Positions 34,182-43,564 are shown, counted from the stretch's first letter. The stretch: DNA of 53,796 nucleotides from Sedimentisphaerales bacterium (GCA_016934515.1 JAFGSR010000075.1:1-53796), one strand, 5' to 3'. The notes: generated by a model not told the origin, from the letters alone. Numbers and translations are program-made.

Positions 34182-34772
34182 ATGTCAAAACGAACGGCGG
34201 AAATCAAACGAGAAACGACCGAGACCCAGATAGATTTGAAACTGGATCTGGACGGAACGGGTAAATATGAAATTGCCACGGGAAGTGGTTTTTTCGATCA
34301 CATGCTCAGCCACCTGGCCAAGCACAGCCGAAGCGATTTGCAATTGCAGGCCAAAGGTGATTTACATGTGGACGCTCATCACACGGTTGAAGATGTGGGA
34401 ATCTGTCTGGGCCAGGCGATTGATCAGGCTTTGGGCGACAAAAAAGGAATCATCCGTTTTGGTGAAGGAACTGTGCCGATGGAGGACTCTCTGGCACGGG
34501 TGGCTATTGACTTGTGTGGACGGGCAAGCTTTGTTTTTAATGTTAAATTTCCAGGTGATAAAATTGGGGATTTTGACGTGGAGCTGGTGGCGGAATTTTT
34601 GCGCAGCCTGGCCAACAACGCCAAGATGAACCTGCATGTCAATGTTCCCTACGGCGAGAATAATCACCACATCGCCGAAGCGATATTCAAAGCTTTGGGG
34701 CGGTCACTGGCAGAAGCCAAAAGGATTGACGATCAGAATCAAGATGTGCCGAGTACGAAGGGAGTTTTGTAG
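34182..34772 (+). CDS. hisB: Imidazoleglycerol-phosphate dehydratase
   Basis: This enzyme dehydrates imidazole-glycerol phosphate to imidazole-acetol phosphate, the substrate of HisC; 196 residues, the single-function length. The family's metal-binding motifs are GSGFFDHMLSHLAKHS, VDAHHTVEDVGICLGQA and NNHHIAEAIFKALGR. The ATG at 34182 follows TAGGA by 8 nt. A HAD-family phosphatase starts 6 bp after the stop. Histidinol phosphate phosphatase is the next activity the pathway needs, so the neighbour may fill it, but that is inference. Confidence 0.95.
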   Translation: MSKRTAEIKRETTETQIDLKLDLDGTGKYEIATGSGFFDHMLSHLAKHSRSDLQLQAKGDLHVDAHHTVEDVGICLGQAIDQALGDKKGIIRFGEGTVPMEDSLARVAIDLCGRASFVFNVKFPGDKIGDFDVELVAEFLRSLANNAKMNLHVNVPYGENNHHIAEAIFKALGRSLAEAKRIDDQNQDVPSTKGVL

Positions 34773-34778
34773 AAAATC

Positions 34779-35468
34779 GTGAGTGCTCTGGCGACAGTGC
34801 GGGCAGTGGTGTTCGATCTGGATGATACGCTGTATCCGGAAGTGGATTATGTTCGCAGCGGATTTCAGTGTGTTGCCAACCATTTGGCTAAGGGGGAATG
34901 GACAGCGGATGGAATTTTCGAGCTTTTATGGTCGGCGTTTAGTCAGGGGCCGAAAGATCGGGTCTTTAATACAGTTCTGGAACAGTTAGGTCGGGATGAT
35001 AACAGCGAGACTATAGCAGGGCTGGTAGCGCTTTATCGCGAGCATTGTCCGCAACTGCAACTGGCCCCGGAAACTATCGATATTCTGGACCAGCTCAAGC
35101 AAGATTATCGACTGGGGCTGTTGTCAGATGGTTTTTTGCCGGCACAACAGTTGAAAGTTGAAGCTTTGGGGCTGGGAAAATGGTTCGATAAGATAATCTT
35201 TACAGAGCAATTAGGCCGAGAGTTCTGGAAACCGGCAACGAAAGCTTTTGAGATGATGAGTGATGCTCTTGGATGTCCGCCGGAAAGCTGTGTTTATGTG
35301 GCGGATAACGTCAGTAAGGATTTTATCGGCCCGAACCAGTTGGGCTGGCAAAGCATCCGGCTGATTAATGAGCGTCAGGTGCACAGCGATATTGCACCAG
35401 TCCCAGGCGGCGAGCCCGGTTTTGTAATCCGAAAATTAAGTGAATTAATTTATCTGCTGAAATCTTGA
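34779..35468 (+). CDS. HAD-superfamily phosphatase
   Basis: A 229-residue haloacid dehalogenase-type hydrolase. Motif I is VVFDLDDTLYPE (about 10-21, nucleophile Asp and general acid Asp), motif II LLSDGF, motif III Lys in FWKPATKAFEMM, and motif IV VADNVSKDFIG. It resembles the pyrimidine/phosphoglycolate-type C1-cap group. The GTG start at 34779 lies 6 bp after hisB. The position in the his cluster suggests histidinol-phosphatase or a housekeeping phosphatase. It ends 34 bp before iolD on the other strand. Confidence 0.82.
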   Translation: MSALATVRAVVFDLDDTLYPEVDYVRSGFQCVANHLAKGEWTADGIFELLWSAFSQGPKDRVFNTVLEQLGRDDNSETIAGLVALYREHCPQLQLAPETIDILDQLKQDYRLGLLSDGFLPAQQLKVEALGLGKWFDKIIFTEQLGREFWKPATKAFEMMSDALGCPPESCVYVADNVSKDFIGPNQLGWQSIRLINERQVHSDIAPVPGGEPGFVIRKLSELIYLLKS

Positions 35469-35502
35469 ACCGTTAAAGTGTTTAAGCGAAGTTTTTTTCA
35501 GA

Positions 35503-37392
35503 TCACCTGGGGAAATAGAATTTTTCTTTGGCTCTCATCTTTTCCCATTCTCTACGGGCGGTTTGGACGGAATCCATTTGGCTGACCTCGGCGACAGGTA
35601 CATCCCACCAGCTATCGTAGCCGGGCACTGATTCATAGCGATCATTGGGGACGCAGATAACCGTGGTGCGGTCAATTGTTTTGGCTTGGGAGAGGGCGGC
35701 GGTTAGTTCATCGTAGGTTGAGCAGCTAATCACATGAGCGCCGAGACTACGAGCGTTGGCGGCGAAATCGACCTCAACGAAATCTACCTTATCACCGGCA
35801 TCATCATCCGGCAGTTGATCCTTCTGCGGATAAGCGTAACGGGTGCCGAAGCCCTTCTGGCCCAAGGAGCGGCTCAGGGCACCGATGCTTTTGTAGCCGT
35901 GGTTGTCCATGAGGACGATGGTGAGTTTGTAGCCTTCCTGGATTGAAGTAACAATTTCCGAGGAGAGCATCAGGTAAGAACCATCACTGAGCATGACGTA
36001 AACCTCACGGTCGGGGGCAGCCATTTTGGTACCGAGGCCGCCGGCGATTTCGTAGCCCATGCAGCTGTTGCCATATTCCATGTGATAATTTTTGGGATGA
36101 CGGGACCGCCAGAGCTTGTGCAGGTCGCCGGGCAGACTGCCGGCGGCGCAGACCATGATCGAACCGGGGTCGGAAAGTTCGTTGACCGCTCCGATGATTT
36201 CACCCTGACTGAGCAACGGCTGGTGTCGAATAGCGTAGATTCGGTCAACCTCGGTTTCCCACTTTTCATGAAGTTGCCGAGCTTTTTGCTGGAAATCAGA
36301 GGGACTGCTGTAATCCGATAGCAAAGCCGATAGTTCATCCAAAGTTACACGGGCATCGCCGGTCAGCGCCAGAGCATTGTGTTTGTAGGAATCGAAATCG
36401 AAAACGTTAATGTTAACAAAGCGAACGTTGGGATTCTGGAAAGCGGTTTTACTGGCGGTGGTGAAGTCGCTGTAGCGAGTGCCGATGCCGATAACCAGAT
36501 CGGCCTCCAAAGCGATCTGATTGGCAGCCAAGGTACCGGTTGCTCCGATAGCACCAAGATTGAGAGGATTGTCGTAATTAAGCGAACCCTTGCCGGCCAT
36601 GGTTTCGCCAACGGGGATACCGGTCTGCTCGACAAAACGAGCCAGGGTGTCGGTGGCCTGACTGTAAATTACTCCGCCACCGGCAACGATGAGAGGTTTT
36701 TTAGCAGCTTTGATCCATTGGATCGCCTGGTTGAGCAGTTTGCTGTCGGGGCGGTTGCGTGGAATGGACCAGATGCGTTTGTTGAAAAACTCGACGGGAT
36801 AATCGTAAGCTTCGGTCTGGACATCTTCAGGGAGCGACAGGGTAACAGTGCCGGTTTGGGAAGGGCTGGTCAACACCCGCAGGGCTTCGGGGAGAGCTGT
36901 AAGAATCTGGTCGGGGCGGTTGATGCGATCCCAATAGCGACTGACGGGTTTGAAGCAGTCACTAACTGAAAAATCCTGAGAATGTTCCGATTCAAGCTGC
37001 TGTAAAACCGGGGCAACGTTACGGCGGGCAAAAATATCGCCGGGCAGCAACAGCACCGGCAGGCGATTGATGGTGGCTCCGGCGGCAGCGGTAATGGTGT
37101 TGGTCGCTCCGGGGCCAATTGAAGTGGTGCAGATGAAGGTTTGAAGACGGTTTTTTACCTTGGCGTAAGCAGCTGCGGCGTGAACCATGGCCTGTTCGTT
37201 GCGGGTCTGATAGTAGCGGATTTGGGGATCCTGTTGCAGGGCCTGGCCGATACCGGAAACGATACCGTGGCCGAAGATACCGAAACATCCGGCAAAAAAC
37301 GGTTGCTCCTGACCATCACATTCGGTGAACTGGTTTGCGAGAAATTTCAGCAAGGCCTGGGCCATGGTCAGACGAATAGTTTTTTGGCTCAT
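35503..37392 (-). CDS. iolD: THcHDO acylhydrolase (inositol ring cleavage)
   Basis: IolD cleaves 3D-(3,5/4)-trihydroxycyclohexane-1,2-dione to 5-deoxyglucuronate in myo-inositol catabolism. The 629-residue ThDP-dependent protein has the activating Glu in the ARNEQAM-like YQTRNEQAMVHAAAAYAKV (about residue 67). It also has the ThDP/Mg motif SDGSYLMLSSEIVTSIQEGY followed by NHGY (about 468-500), and IolD-specific segments SMVCAAGSLPGDLHKLW-like and MEYGNSCMGYEIAGG. GGGAG lies 9 nt before the ATG. It is last in a minus-strand series iolB - transaldolase - iolD, with 270 bp (holding repeat copy C) before it. Confidence 0.92.
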   Translation of the reverse strand: MSQKTIRLTMAQALLKFLANQFTECDGQEQPFFAGCFGIFGHGIVSGIGQALQQDPQIRYYQTRNEQAMVHAAAAYAKVKNRLQTFICTTSIGPGATNTITAAAGATINRLPVLLLPGDIFARRNVAPVLQQLESEHSQDFSVSDCFKPVSRYWDRINRPDQILTALPEALRVLTSPSQTGTVTLSLPEDVQTEAYDYPVEFFNKRIWSIPRNRPDSKLLNQAIQWIKAAKKPLIVAGGGVIYSQATDTLARFVEQTGIPVGETMAGKGSLNYDNPLNLGAIGATGTLAANQIALEADLVIGIGTRYSDFTTASKTAFQNPNVRFVNINVFDFDSYKHNALALTGDARVTLDELSALLSDYSSPSDFQQKARQLHEKWETEVDRIYAIRHQPLLSQGEIIGAVNELSDPGSIMVCAAGSLPGDLHKLWRSRHPKNYHMEYGNSCMGYEIAGGLGTKMAAPDREVYVMLSDGSYLMLSSEIVTSIQEGYKLTIVLMDNHGYKSIGALSRSLGQKGFGTRYAYPQKDQLPDDDAGDKVDFVEVDFAANARSLGAHVISCSTYDELTAALSQAKTIDRTTVICVPNDRYESVPGYDSWWDVPVAEVSQMDSVQTARREWEKMRAKEKFYFPR

Positions 37393-37662
37393 GTTTTGAT
37401 TCTCCCTTTTTCAAAAAGCAAACCGGGATAAGTTAATTATCAGCTTCCCTAAGCCAGATAAATTGGAAATCCTAAGCACTAAATCCGAAATCCCAAACAA
37501 TATCGAATTACCAAAATGCTAATTTTCAAAACGAAACCAGAGCCTTGATTAGCATTTTGTTGCCATTTTGCGTTCAAATTCATTTGTAAGAGACTAAAAA
37601 CACTGAAAGCCAAGACTGCTATTCACAATATTATTGAAGTTTACCGGAGACTAAAAGGTTTT
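37393..37662. other. iolD-transaldolase gap with repeat copy C
   Basis: These 270 bp are non-coding. The iolD ribosome-binding site GGGAG is at the left end. Repeat copy C occupies 37467-37535. Near the centre, GAATTACCAAAATGCTAATT and CATTTTGTTGCCATTTTGCG look like relics of the same repeat. No terminator is evident. Confidence 0.5.
37467..37535 (+). repeat. Dispersed A/T-rich repeat, copy C
   Basis: AAATCCTAAGCACTAAATCC, then GAAATCCCAAACAATATCGA, ATTACCAAAATGCT and CAAAACGAAA. It is the best match to copy B at 6081-6149, and copy A (151-210) is inverted. It separates the transaldolase gene from iolD. Confidence 0.55.
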
Positions 37663-38772
37663 TCAGTCGGGATTCGGGGTCATAATGTCACGAACCATAG
37701 AGGAGAGGGTGTTAAAAGCGTCAATAAACTGGCGGAGCGTGCGGAGTTGAGCACCGTAGCTGTTGAATTGTTCGACAGTCTGGCCATCTTCTTCGTAGGC
37801 CTGGCGGAAATCAACAAACTTGCGGGACAATTCATCAATGATATCTTTCGGAATTGGGGTGTTGATCTGATCGGCACAAGGGATGTCGCTGGAATCAAAA
37901 CGTTCCTGCCATTTGAAAGGGATGGAAACCACGCAGTCGCCGCCGATGAACTCCGACCAATGGCTATGGCAGCGGTAGGCGGCGGAAAGCAAACGCAGGC
38001 GATAACCCCGCTGTTTATAAATTTCGTAGGCTTTTTTCATCACCGCAACCCCAGCCAGATCGATGAATCCCGGTGTGGTGGTAATGTTATCGCGGTCGGC
38101 GACAATGCGAATCCAGTCATCCACCCTGCCACACATGATGGTGCAGACCGGGCTCATGGTTGCGATGTCCTTACCCTCGGTTTCACGACGCTTCAGGCCG
38201 CGTTCGACGGCTTCGGCAACTGCGATTGCCTGAGCAACTGTGAAGCTAACGGTGGCATTGATGCTGATGCCTTCGTAGGTAGCTTCTTCAATGGCGGTTA
38301 TGCCGGCGGCGCTGACGGGGATTTTAATCTGCATATTATCAGCCAGTCCGGCGAAACGACGGGCTTGTTTGAGCAGCATTTCGGTGTTACGGTAATATTT
38401 AGCGGCAGTTTGAATGGAAAGACGGCCCTTTTTGCCTTGGTATTTATCGTAAATCGGCTTGAGCAGTTCAGCACCCTTGACAGCCATTTCCTCGTTTAAC
38501 AAGATCGCGATTTCGTCCTCGCTGGCGGTGGGATTATCACGAACCAACTCACGGATGCGGTCTTCCCAGAGGTGCATCTCCTTGTTCAATACATAAACCA
38601 CGATGCTGGGATTGGTAGTTGCGCCCACGGCGCCGCGCTGGATGGCCCTGGTGAGCTCATCGATCGAACATGAATCATTCCAGAGGTCGGTATTGGTGGT
38701 AAGGGCCATTTCATTCAACGGGCCGGTAAATTTCTGCTGACCTGCCTGTTTTGCGGATTTTTTATCTGCCAT
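37663..38772 (-). CDS. Transaldolase-family protein in inositol cluster
   Basis: A 369-residue class I aldolase-type protein. TTNPSIVVYVL near the N-terminus, the Schiff-base Lys in QIKIPVSAAGITAIEEA (about residue 149) and ISINATVSFTVAQAIAVAEA are classical transaldolase motifs. A long C-terminal part (RLRLLSAAYRCHSHWSEF; GGDCVVSIPFKWQERF) replaces the usual end, and the protein is longer than standard transaldolases (220-340). It could move three-carbon units to or from a ring-opening product of inositol, or be a general transaldolase. The start at ATG 38772 has AGGAG 7 nt upstream. It sits 62 bp after iolB on the same strand. Confidence 0.8.
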   Translation of the reverse strand: MADKKSAKQAGQQKFTGPLNEMALTTNTDLWNDSCSIDELTRAIQRGAVGATTNPSIVVYVLNKEMHLWEDRIRELVRDNPTASEDEIAILLNEEMAVKGAELLKPIYDKYQGKKGRLSIQTAAKYYRNTEMLLKQARRFAGLADNMQIKIPVSAAGITAIEEATYEGISINATVSFTVAQAIAVAEAVERGLKRRETEGKDIATMSPVCTIMCGRVDDWIRIVADRDNITTTPGFIDLAGVAVMKKAYEIYKQRGYRLRLLSAAYRCHSHWSEFIGGDCVVSIPFKWQERFDSSDIPCADQINTPIPKDIIDELSRKFVDFRQAYEEDGQTVEQFNSYGAQLRTLRQFIDAFNTLSSMVRDIMTPNPD

Positions 38773-38834
38773 CAAACTACTCCTGTTCATGATCCCAATA
38801 ATTCCTGTTTCAAAAAATCGGCACCAGTATTTCA

Positions 38835-39722
38835 TCAATAAAGAGGTAATCTCGGGTCCTTCTGGGAAAAGGTATCTTTTACCCAGCTATAACGAGGATC
38901 ATCCTGGTTGGCCAATTTCTGAGAAGAGCCAGCCAGAATGTTTAAATAATAAGTGTTGTACCCGGGAGCACTGGTTACGGGATGATATCCTTCGGGGACC
39001 AGTACCGCGGTGTTGTTTTCGGCGCGAATTAGAGCGTCAATAGGAAATCCCGCCTGTTGCAGCGGCGAGTTTTCATCGGTGTAAACCCGCTGATAAGCGT
39101 AACCGTGGGGCTTGTCGATTTTGTAGAAGTAAACTTCCTCCAGGTCGGCTTCGATAAGGTTGCCTTGATTGTCGGTCAGGTGCACGTCATGTTTATGCGG
39201 TGGATAGCTGCTCCAGTTACCGCTGGGAGTATAGACCTCGACCAGGATAAGCCGATGCACCGGCGAACCGGTAGGGAGCAAGTCGTTAATCTGGCGGGAA
39301 ACGTTATCACCGCCGCGAACCGAAACCGGAACGTCCCGGGGCTCAATCAGCCAAGGATCATGATCCTGATCGGTGGGCACCCAGGCGATGGCGAATTCGC
39401 CGGCTTTTTCGGCAGTAACTGAAAAATCGGTTTCTCGAGGCAGATAGAGGACGTGCCCGGCTGACTGAAAAACATTGTCCCGCCCGCCAATGCCGGAGAA
39501 GTTACCGCGACTGGACTTAACCGAATAGAGCCCGGAAAGATTCACCAAAGCCAGCTCATTCTGGCCGGTGCTAAAGGCAAAGGTCCGGCCCTGATCGAGC
39601 TTGCGAACCTGGAAAGAGATGAATTCCCATCCAGCCAATTCGGGCGTTACCGAAATAATCAGATCGGGGTCTTCTGAATTTTGGACGGGACGAATTAACA
39701 GGTTTTCAGAATTATACTGCAC
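38835..39722 (-). CDS. iolB: 5-deoxy-glucuronate isomerase
   Basis: IolB converts 5-deoxyglucuronate to 2-deoxy-5-keto-gluconate in inositol breakdown. It is a 295-residue cupin protein of the KduI/IolB family. Signatures are GGRDNVFQSAGHVLYLPRET, NWSSYPPHKHDVH (metal-binding His) and EEVYFYKIDKPHGYAYQRVY, with VLVPEGYHPVTSAPGYNTYY near the end. A GTG start at 39722 is used; no ATG is near and the family N-terminus fits. It is first in the minus-strand inositol series and diverges from the DUF1570-like gene across 198 bp. Confidence 0.92.
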   Translation of the reverse strand: MQYNSENLLIRPVQNSEDPDLIISVTPELAGWEFISFQVRKLDQGRTFAFSTGQNELALVNLSGLYSVKSSRGNFSGIGGRDNVFQSAGHVLYLPRETDFSVTAEKAGEFAIAWVPTDQDHDPWLIEPRDVPVSVRGGDNVSRQINDLLPTGSPVHRLILVEVYTPSGNWSSYPPHKHDVHLTDNQGNLIEADLEEVYFYKIDKPHGYAYQRVYTDENSPLQQAGFPIDALIRAENNTAVLVPEGYHPVTSAPGYNTYYLNILAGSSQKLANQDDPRYSWVKDTFSQKDPRLPLY

Positions 39723-39878
39723 TTTTCAATAAACCACCAAGCAGGCCAATATTCTTATTACCACTAATCCCAACCAAGTAATCCCTATCAACACCCCTAG
39801 TGTAACTGGTGTTAAGTTCGCTGTCAAGGCTGGCTGAAAATAAGCTGTTCCCGGCTGACAAAATATTTATTAGCAGGT

Positions 39879-39907
39879 TTTACATAGCCGATAAAGTGGA
39901 ATATAAT
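39879..39907 (+). promoter_or_regulatory. Strong sigma-70-like promoter
   Basis: TTTACA (39879-39884) and a perfect TATAAT (39902-39907) are 17 bp apart. The start site would fall near 39914, so the TTGAGGA ribosome-binding site lies at the very 5' end of the RNA, directly before the zincin gene. Confidence 0.6.
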
Positions 39908-39920
39908 AGATAATTGAGGA

Positions 39921-41405
39921 ATGTGGCAAAAAATGACATTACCCGAAAAAACAACATATAGCGTGGCTTTTAGCGTCGCCGTGTTTTTGCTGCTGGTTTT
40001 CTGCAATCGGCAACTGGAAGCCGACATCGTCCATTTGAAAAACGGCGGGACCATCGAAGGACAGGTAACCGACCATGGCGACCGGGTAGCGGTTGAAGTT
40101 TCCAGCGGTTCGATCGAAATAAACAAGTCAGATATCCAGCAAATCGAAAAGAAGCCCCTGCCGCAGGACATCTTTGCCGGCCGACTCAAGCAACTGATTG
40201 ATAATACCGACAGCAATGGGTGTATTAAACTGGCTCACTGGGCGTTGAGCAAGGATCTGGAGCGTGAATACGTTCAGGCGTTGCGGACGGCGCTGCTACT
40301 GGACAAGAATAACAGCCAGGCGGAAAAATTACTCCGGGATTACCGGCTGCGGTTGCAGGAACTGCCCTACAACGAAAAGGCGGCTCAAAAATTACTCCGG
40401 GAAATGGGCAGCGATTTCCGGATCATGCGTACCCGGCATTATCGCATCGGATACAACTGCTCGGACGTTTTCGTCGAGTTGACTGCTAAGCGGCTTGAGG
40501 ATGTCTATGGCGTTTTTCTGGATTTTTTCCAAGATCGCAATTTTGAACCGGCACCGATCACCGATCGTCTGGAAGTGGTTTTGTTTGACAATGAGCAACA
40601 GTTTCAAGCCTACGTAAAGGCAAATCAATTACAAATGAGCAATTCCATGGGGTTTTATTCCACGAAAACCAATCGGTGCTATTTTTACGATTCATTCAAC
40701 GACAAAAACTACCGGAGGAATCTTGAGAAGTTTCGCCAAGCTCGACAGCAACTTGAAAATTTCAGGCAAGAAGTTTCCGACAACGACAGCGATATTTATT
40801 ACACGGCAACCGAAGCCGACGGCTCAGAAACCAGGCTGAATAAAAAACGAATGCTGAACCGGCTGGATGAAAACGAAGCGGAATTGGATGAGCAATTTCA
40901 GTTGCTGCGAACAACCTACGTCAATAAAAACATCAATGTAACCGTTCATGAAGCGAATCATCAGTTGAGCTATTTGTGCGGCATTTTCAGCCGATATCGT
41001 CAGACACCGAAATGGCTCGTCGAGGGACTGGCTGTTTATTTTGAAGCGGCCAACGAGGGGTATTGGCAGAAGCCGGGTGAAATCCATCCGGAACGGTTGA
41101 AAATTTTCCTGGAAAACCATGATGCCGGCCAAGCTATAACACTGGACCAACTGCTAACCAACGATAAACTTTTCAACCTGGCTGAATCCGACGGCAAATT
41201 GGCATATGCATCGGCGTGGGCACTGTTATATTACCTAGTTTGGCACCAACACGAGAAGCTGTTTGATTACATTTACGATCTGTCTCTGCGGATGTCTATC
41301 GAGCTTTACCGTGACCAAGAACGGATCGAAGATTTTGAAAAGTATTTCGGCAACCGCAATATACTGGAAAAACACTGGCGCTATTTCATGAGTACCCTGC
41401 AATAG
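39921..41405 (+). CDS. Exported DUF1570-like zincin
   Basis: A 494-residue protein with an N-terminal membrane/signal segment (VAFSVAVFLLLVFCNRQLEA, about 14-33). A SpoA-like beta segment (VHLKNGGTIEGQVTDHGDRV) follows, as is common in planctomycete secreted proteins. The C-terminal metallopeptidase-like domain has HEANH (HExxH, about residues 343-347) and WLVEGLAVYFEAANEG, whose Glu is the likely third ligand. DUF1570 proteins are abundant in planctomycetes; substrate unknown. GAGGA abuts the ATG at 39921, and ATG 39933 is an alternative start, so the exact N-terminus is unsure. It has its own promoter at 39879. Single gene, convergent with dacB. Confidence 0.75.
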   Translation: MWQKMTLPEKTTYSVAFSVAVFLLLVFCNRQLEADIVHLKNGGTIEGQVTDHGDRVAVEVSSGSIEINKSDIQQIEKKPLPQDIFAGRLKQLIDNTDSNGCIKLAHWALSKDLEREYVQALRTALLLDKNNSQAEKLLRDYRLRLQELPYNEKAAQKLLREMGSDFRIMRTRHYRIGYNCSDVFVELTAKRLEDVYGVFLDFFQDRNFEPAPITDRLEVVLFDNEQQFQAYVKANQLQMSNSMGFYSTKTNRCYFYDSFNDKNYRRNLEKFRQARQQLENFRQEVSDNDSDIYYTATEADGSETRLNKKRMLNRLDENEAELDEQFQLLRTTYVNKNINVTVHEANHQLSYLCGIFSRYRQTPKWLVEGLAVYFEAANEGYWQKPGEIHPERLKIFLENHDAGQAITLDQLLTNDKLFNLAESDGKLAYASAWALLYYLVWHQHEKLFDYIYDLSLRMSIELYRDQERIEDFEKYFGNRNILEKHWRYFMSTLQ

Positions 41406-41443
41406 CTCGGATCACTTTGAACCGCCGAAAATGCCACCAGTTA

Positions 41444-41464
41444 CCCACTAGCGTGGGGGTTTAA
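41444..41464. terminator. Weak hairpin between convergent genes
   Basis: CCCAC-tagc-GTGGG followed by GGTTTAAT lies 39 bp after the zincin stop codon and upstream of the dacB 3' end. The stem is only 5 bp and the T tract short. Confidence 0.3.
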
Positions 41465-41537
41465 TCCTGGCAGGGCCAAGACCGACCATTTACCTTACCG
41501 AAACCGTAGTGGAAATACAAATTCCGATGCGCTCCAG

Positions 41538-43007
41538 TTACTTCATCATTTCCTTGACTATCTGATCGATGGTTCGGATTTGACTGACTGAACCCTTGTT
41601 GGCAATAATAGAAAAGGCCAACCAATCACCGGTAGATTTTCGACAGAAACCGCTCAACGCCCAGGCGGATTTTACATAACCGCTCTTGGCATAGATACGA
41701 TCGCAGTAGGTGGTTTCGGAAAAACGTGAACTCTTTTTCAAGGTACCCTGGGTTGGAGTGGCCAAAGAACCACGAAAGATATCAAAGTTTGGATGATTAA
41801 ACATCTGAACCAATACAGAGGTAATACACTGGGGAGACAAATGATTATCATGACTGAGACCGCTACCGTCGTCGATAACGTACTGTCCGGAATCTATGTT
41901 AAGTTTCTCTAAAAAACCTGAAACTGCCGCTCGACCGGTTTCCCAGGAACCCCTTTGTGGTTGAGCAGTTATCTGATTATCATCCTGAACTGACTGGTCT
42001 AATCGGACCTGCCAGGCGCCGATGGTTTTAAAAAGGCATTCGGCCGCTAAATTAAGACTGTCGCGATTGGCACGGGTAAGCACATCATTCAACGGCGTCC
42101 GATGGACGTAAAAAATGTCCAACTGCTGGTCCTGTTGATCTTGAGCATTGCGAATCTCCTTGATAATCAGCTTACCGTTAATGGCGATACCGTTCTTGAG
42201 CAGATACTCAGCCAGAACATGACCGAAAAAAGCACTGGGCCGTTCGATTGTAACATTAAAGGTGTGCTGATCACGGATTGCACCTTTGATTGTGATTGAA
42301 TTGGAATCAATTGGTCTGGCTGCCCAAGTGGTATTGGCACCGGTTTTTATGGTTTTCGATTGATTGATGATAGTGACATAAGCAGTTTCTGGTAAGATCG
42401 AAAATCTCCCCGGCTCTCCCGGTTGTGCTGCCGCGGTCATGGTAATGTCCAGGCAGTTGTCGTTAAAGTTCAGTGCGGACACCTGGGCAGCGTACCATCG
42501 GTTGGCCTGCTCGATCGGCCAGGCCGGATGAAAACGCTCATCGTCAAAAAGAAAATCATCGATGACAAGATCACCGGATACCACCGAAATATTGCGTTTT
42601 CGCAGTTGCTCCAGAATTTGCGCAAAAATAAAAAAAATGTCCCTATTTTTCTCGGCGGCATAAACCGGATCACCCAACAACGGATCACCGCCGGCCAGGA
42701 TAACCAGATTATTATTTTGCAGAGCGAAGACCGTCTTGAAAACGAAATCCGGTCCAAGCAAATCAAAAGCTGCTGAGGTTGTAATCAGCTTCATGTTGCT
42801 GGCAGGGATCAGAGGCATGTCTTTATTATGGGCGAAAACAGTCCGGCTGGTCTCTGGATCGCAAAAGTGAATGGCATAAATTGCCTTTCTGCTTTCGGGC
42901 TGGTTCAGGAGTTTTCGAATTTGTTGATCAGATTGAGCCCGGCTTAAAGACGGAACCAGAAAAACCGACAACAGGGATAATACTATTAATAACTTGCTTT
43001 TTGTCAC
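41538..43007 (-). CDS. dacB: D-alanyl-D-alanine carboxypeptidase (PBP4 type)
   Basis: A class C low-molecular-weight penicillin-binding protein (peptidase family S13) that trims or cleaves peptidoglycan peptides in the periplasm; 489 residues. An N-terminal signal (LLIVLSLLSVFLVPSLSRAQ) is followed by the SxxK motif in LIPASNMKLITTSAAFD (about 67), SxN in ANRDSLNLAAE and the KTG equivalent KSG in RIYAKSGYVKSAWALSGF (about 441). GTG 43007 is chosen because GGAG lies a few bases upstream and the signal begins there; the frame extends 18 codons further. It supports a peptidoglycan-containing envelope. Single gene. Confidence 0.9.
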   Translation of the reverse strand: MTKSKLLIVLSLLSVFLVPSLSRAQSDQQIRKLLNQPESRKAIYAIHFCDPETSRTVFAHNKDMPLIPASNMKLITTSAAFDLLGPDFVFKTVFALQNNNLVILAGGDPLLGDPVYAAEKNRDIFFIFAQILEQLRKRNISVVSGDLVIDDFLFDDERFHPAWPIEQANRWYAAQVSALNFNDNCLDITMTAAAQPGEPGRFSILPETAYVTIINQSKTIKTGANTTWAARPIDSNSITIKGAIRDQHTFNVTIERPSAFFGHVLAEYLLKNGIAINGKLIIKEIRNAQDQQDQQLDIFYVHRTPLNDVLTRANRDSLNLAAECLFKTIGAWQVRLDQSVQDDNQITAQPQRGSWETGRAAVSGFLEKLNIDSGQYVIDDGSGLSHDNHLSPQCITSVLVQMFNHPNFDIFRGSLATPTQGTLKKSSRFSETTYCDRIYAKSGYVKSAWALSGFCRKSTGDWLAFSIIANKGSVSQIRTIDQIVKEMMK

Positions 43008-43330
43008 CTCGAACTCCGACAAAAATCCAGGATTAAACCAGCCAGCTACCGTTCTGACCACCCGATAGATTTTTTACCGGAAATTTCCAAAAAAATCTAC
43101 TTTAATACTCAAACCAGGCAAAAATTTGCAGCAATACGAGTTGTAAGCTGTTTCCTACAATGGATTTGTGGTATTGCGAATCGAAAAATGTCAATCACTG
43201 TAGGTATAAATTGATCTAACAAACCAATTAACTTAAGGTATTGACCTTGTGATTCAACCTGATATAATAACTATTCTGTAAATTATTGAGCATTAAGCGT
43301 AAGTCCTTATATATTGGAGACTTGGAACAA

Positions 43331-43564
43331 ATGGGACAAAGAAGAGACCGGTTGGATAAACGTTTGGCAAGGGCAAAAACCACCCGACAGAAAAATTCCA
43401 TGCGAAAAACCCTGGAACAGGGCCGTCGCAGCGAGCAAATGATCGAGATCATCAAGGCCGGTGATCCACCCTACACTACCGGCGTAATGAACTGGCTGAG
43501 CAGCCAACTGGGAAAAAAGGCTTCGAAAATCACCAGTGAAGACGTTGCCGCGCTGGTAAAATAA
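43331..43564 (+). CDS. Small conserved basic protein
   Basis: A 77-residue protein: a strongly basic start (MGQRRDRLDKRLARAKTTRQ; KNSMRKTLEQGRRSEQ) then a tidy helical C-terminus (YTTGVMNWLSSQLGKKASKI, then EDVAALVK). The pattern resembles small planctomycete proteins of unknown role that may bind nucleic acid. ATG 43331 has GGAG 11 nt upstream; the frame is open from 43286. The last 109 bp of the gene and its 3' flank recur at 48061-48169 as a partial copy. A hairpin follows the stop codon. Function unknown. Confidence 0.6.
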   Translation: MGQRRDRLDKRLARAKTTRQKNSMRKTLEQGRRSEQMIEIIKAGDPPYTTGVMNWLSSQLGKKASKITSEDVAALVK

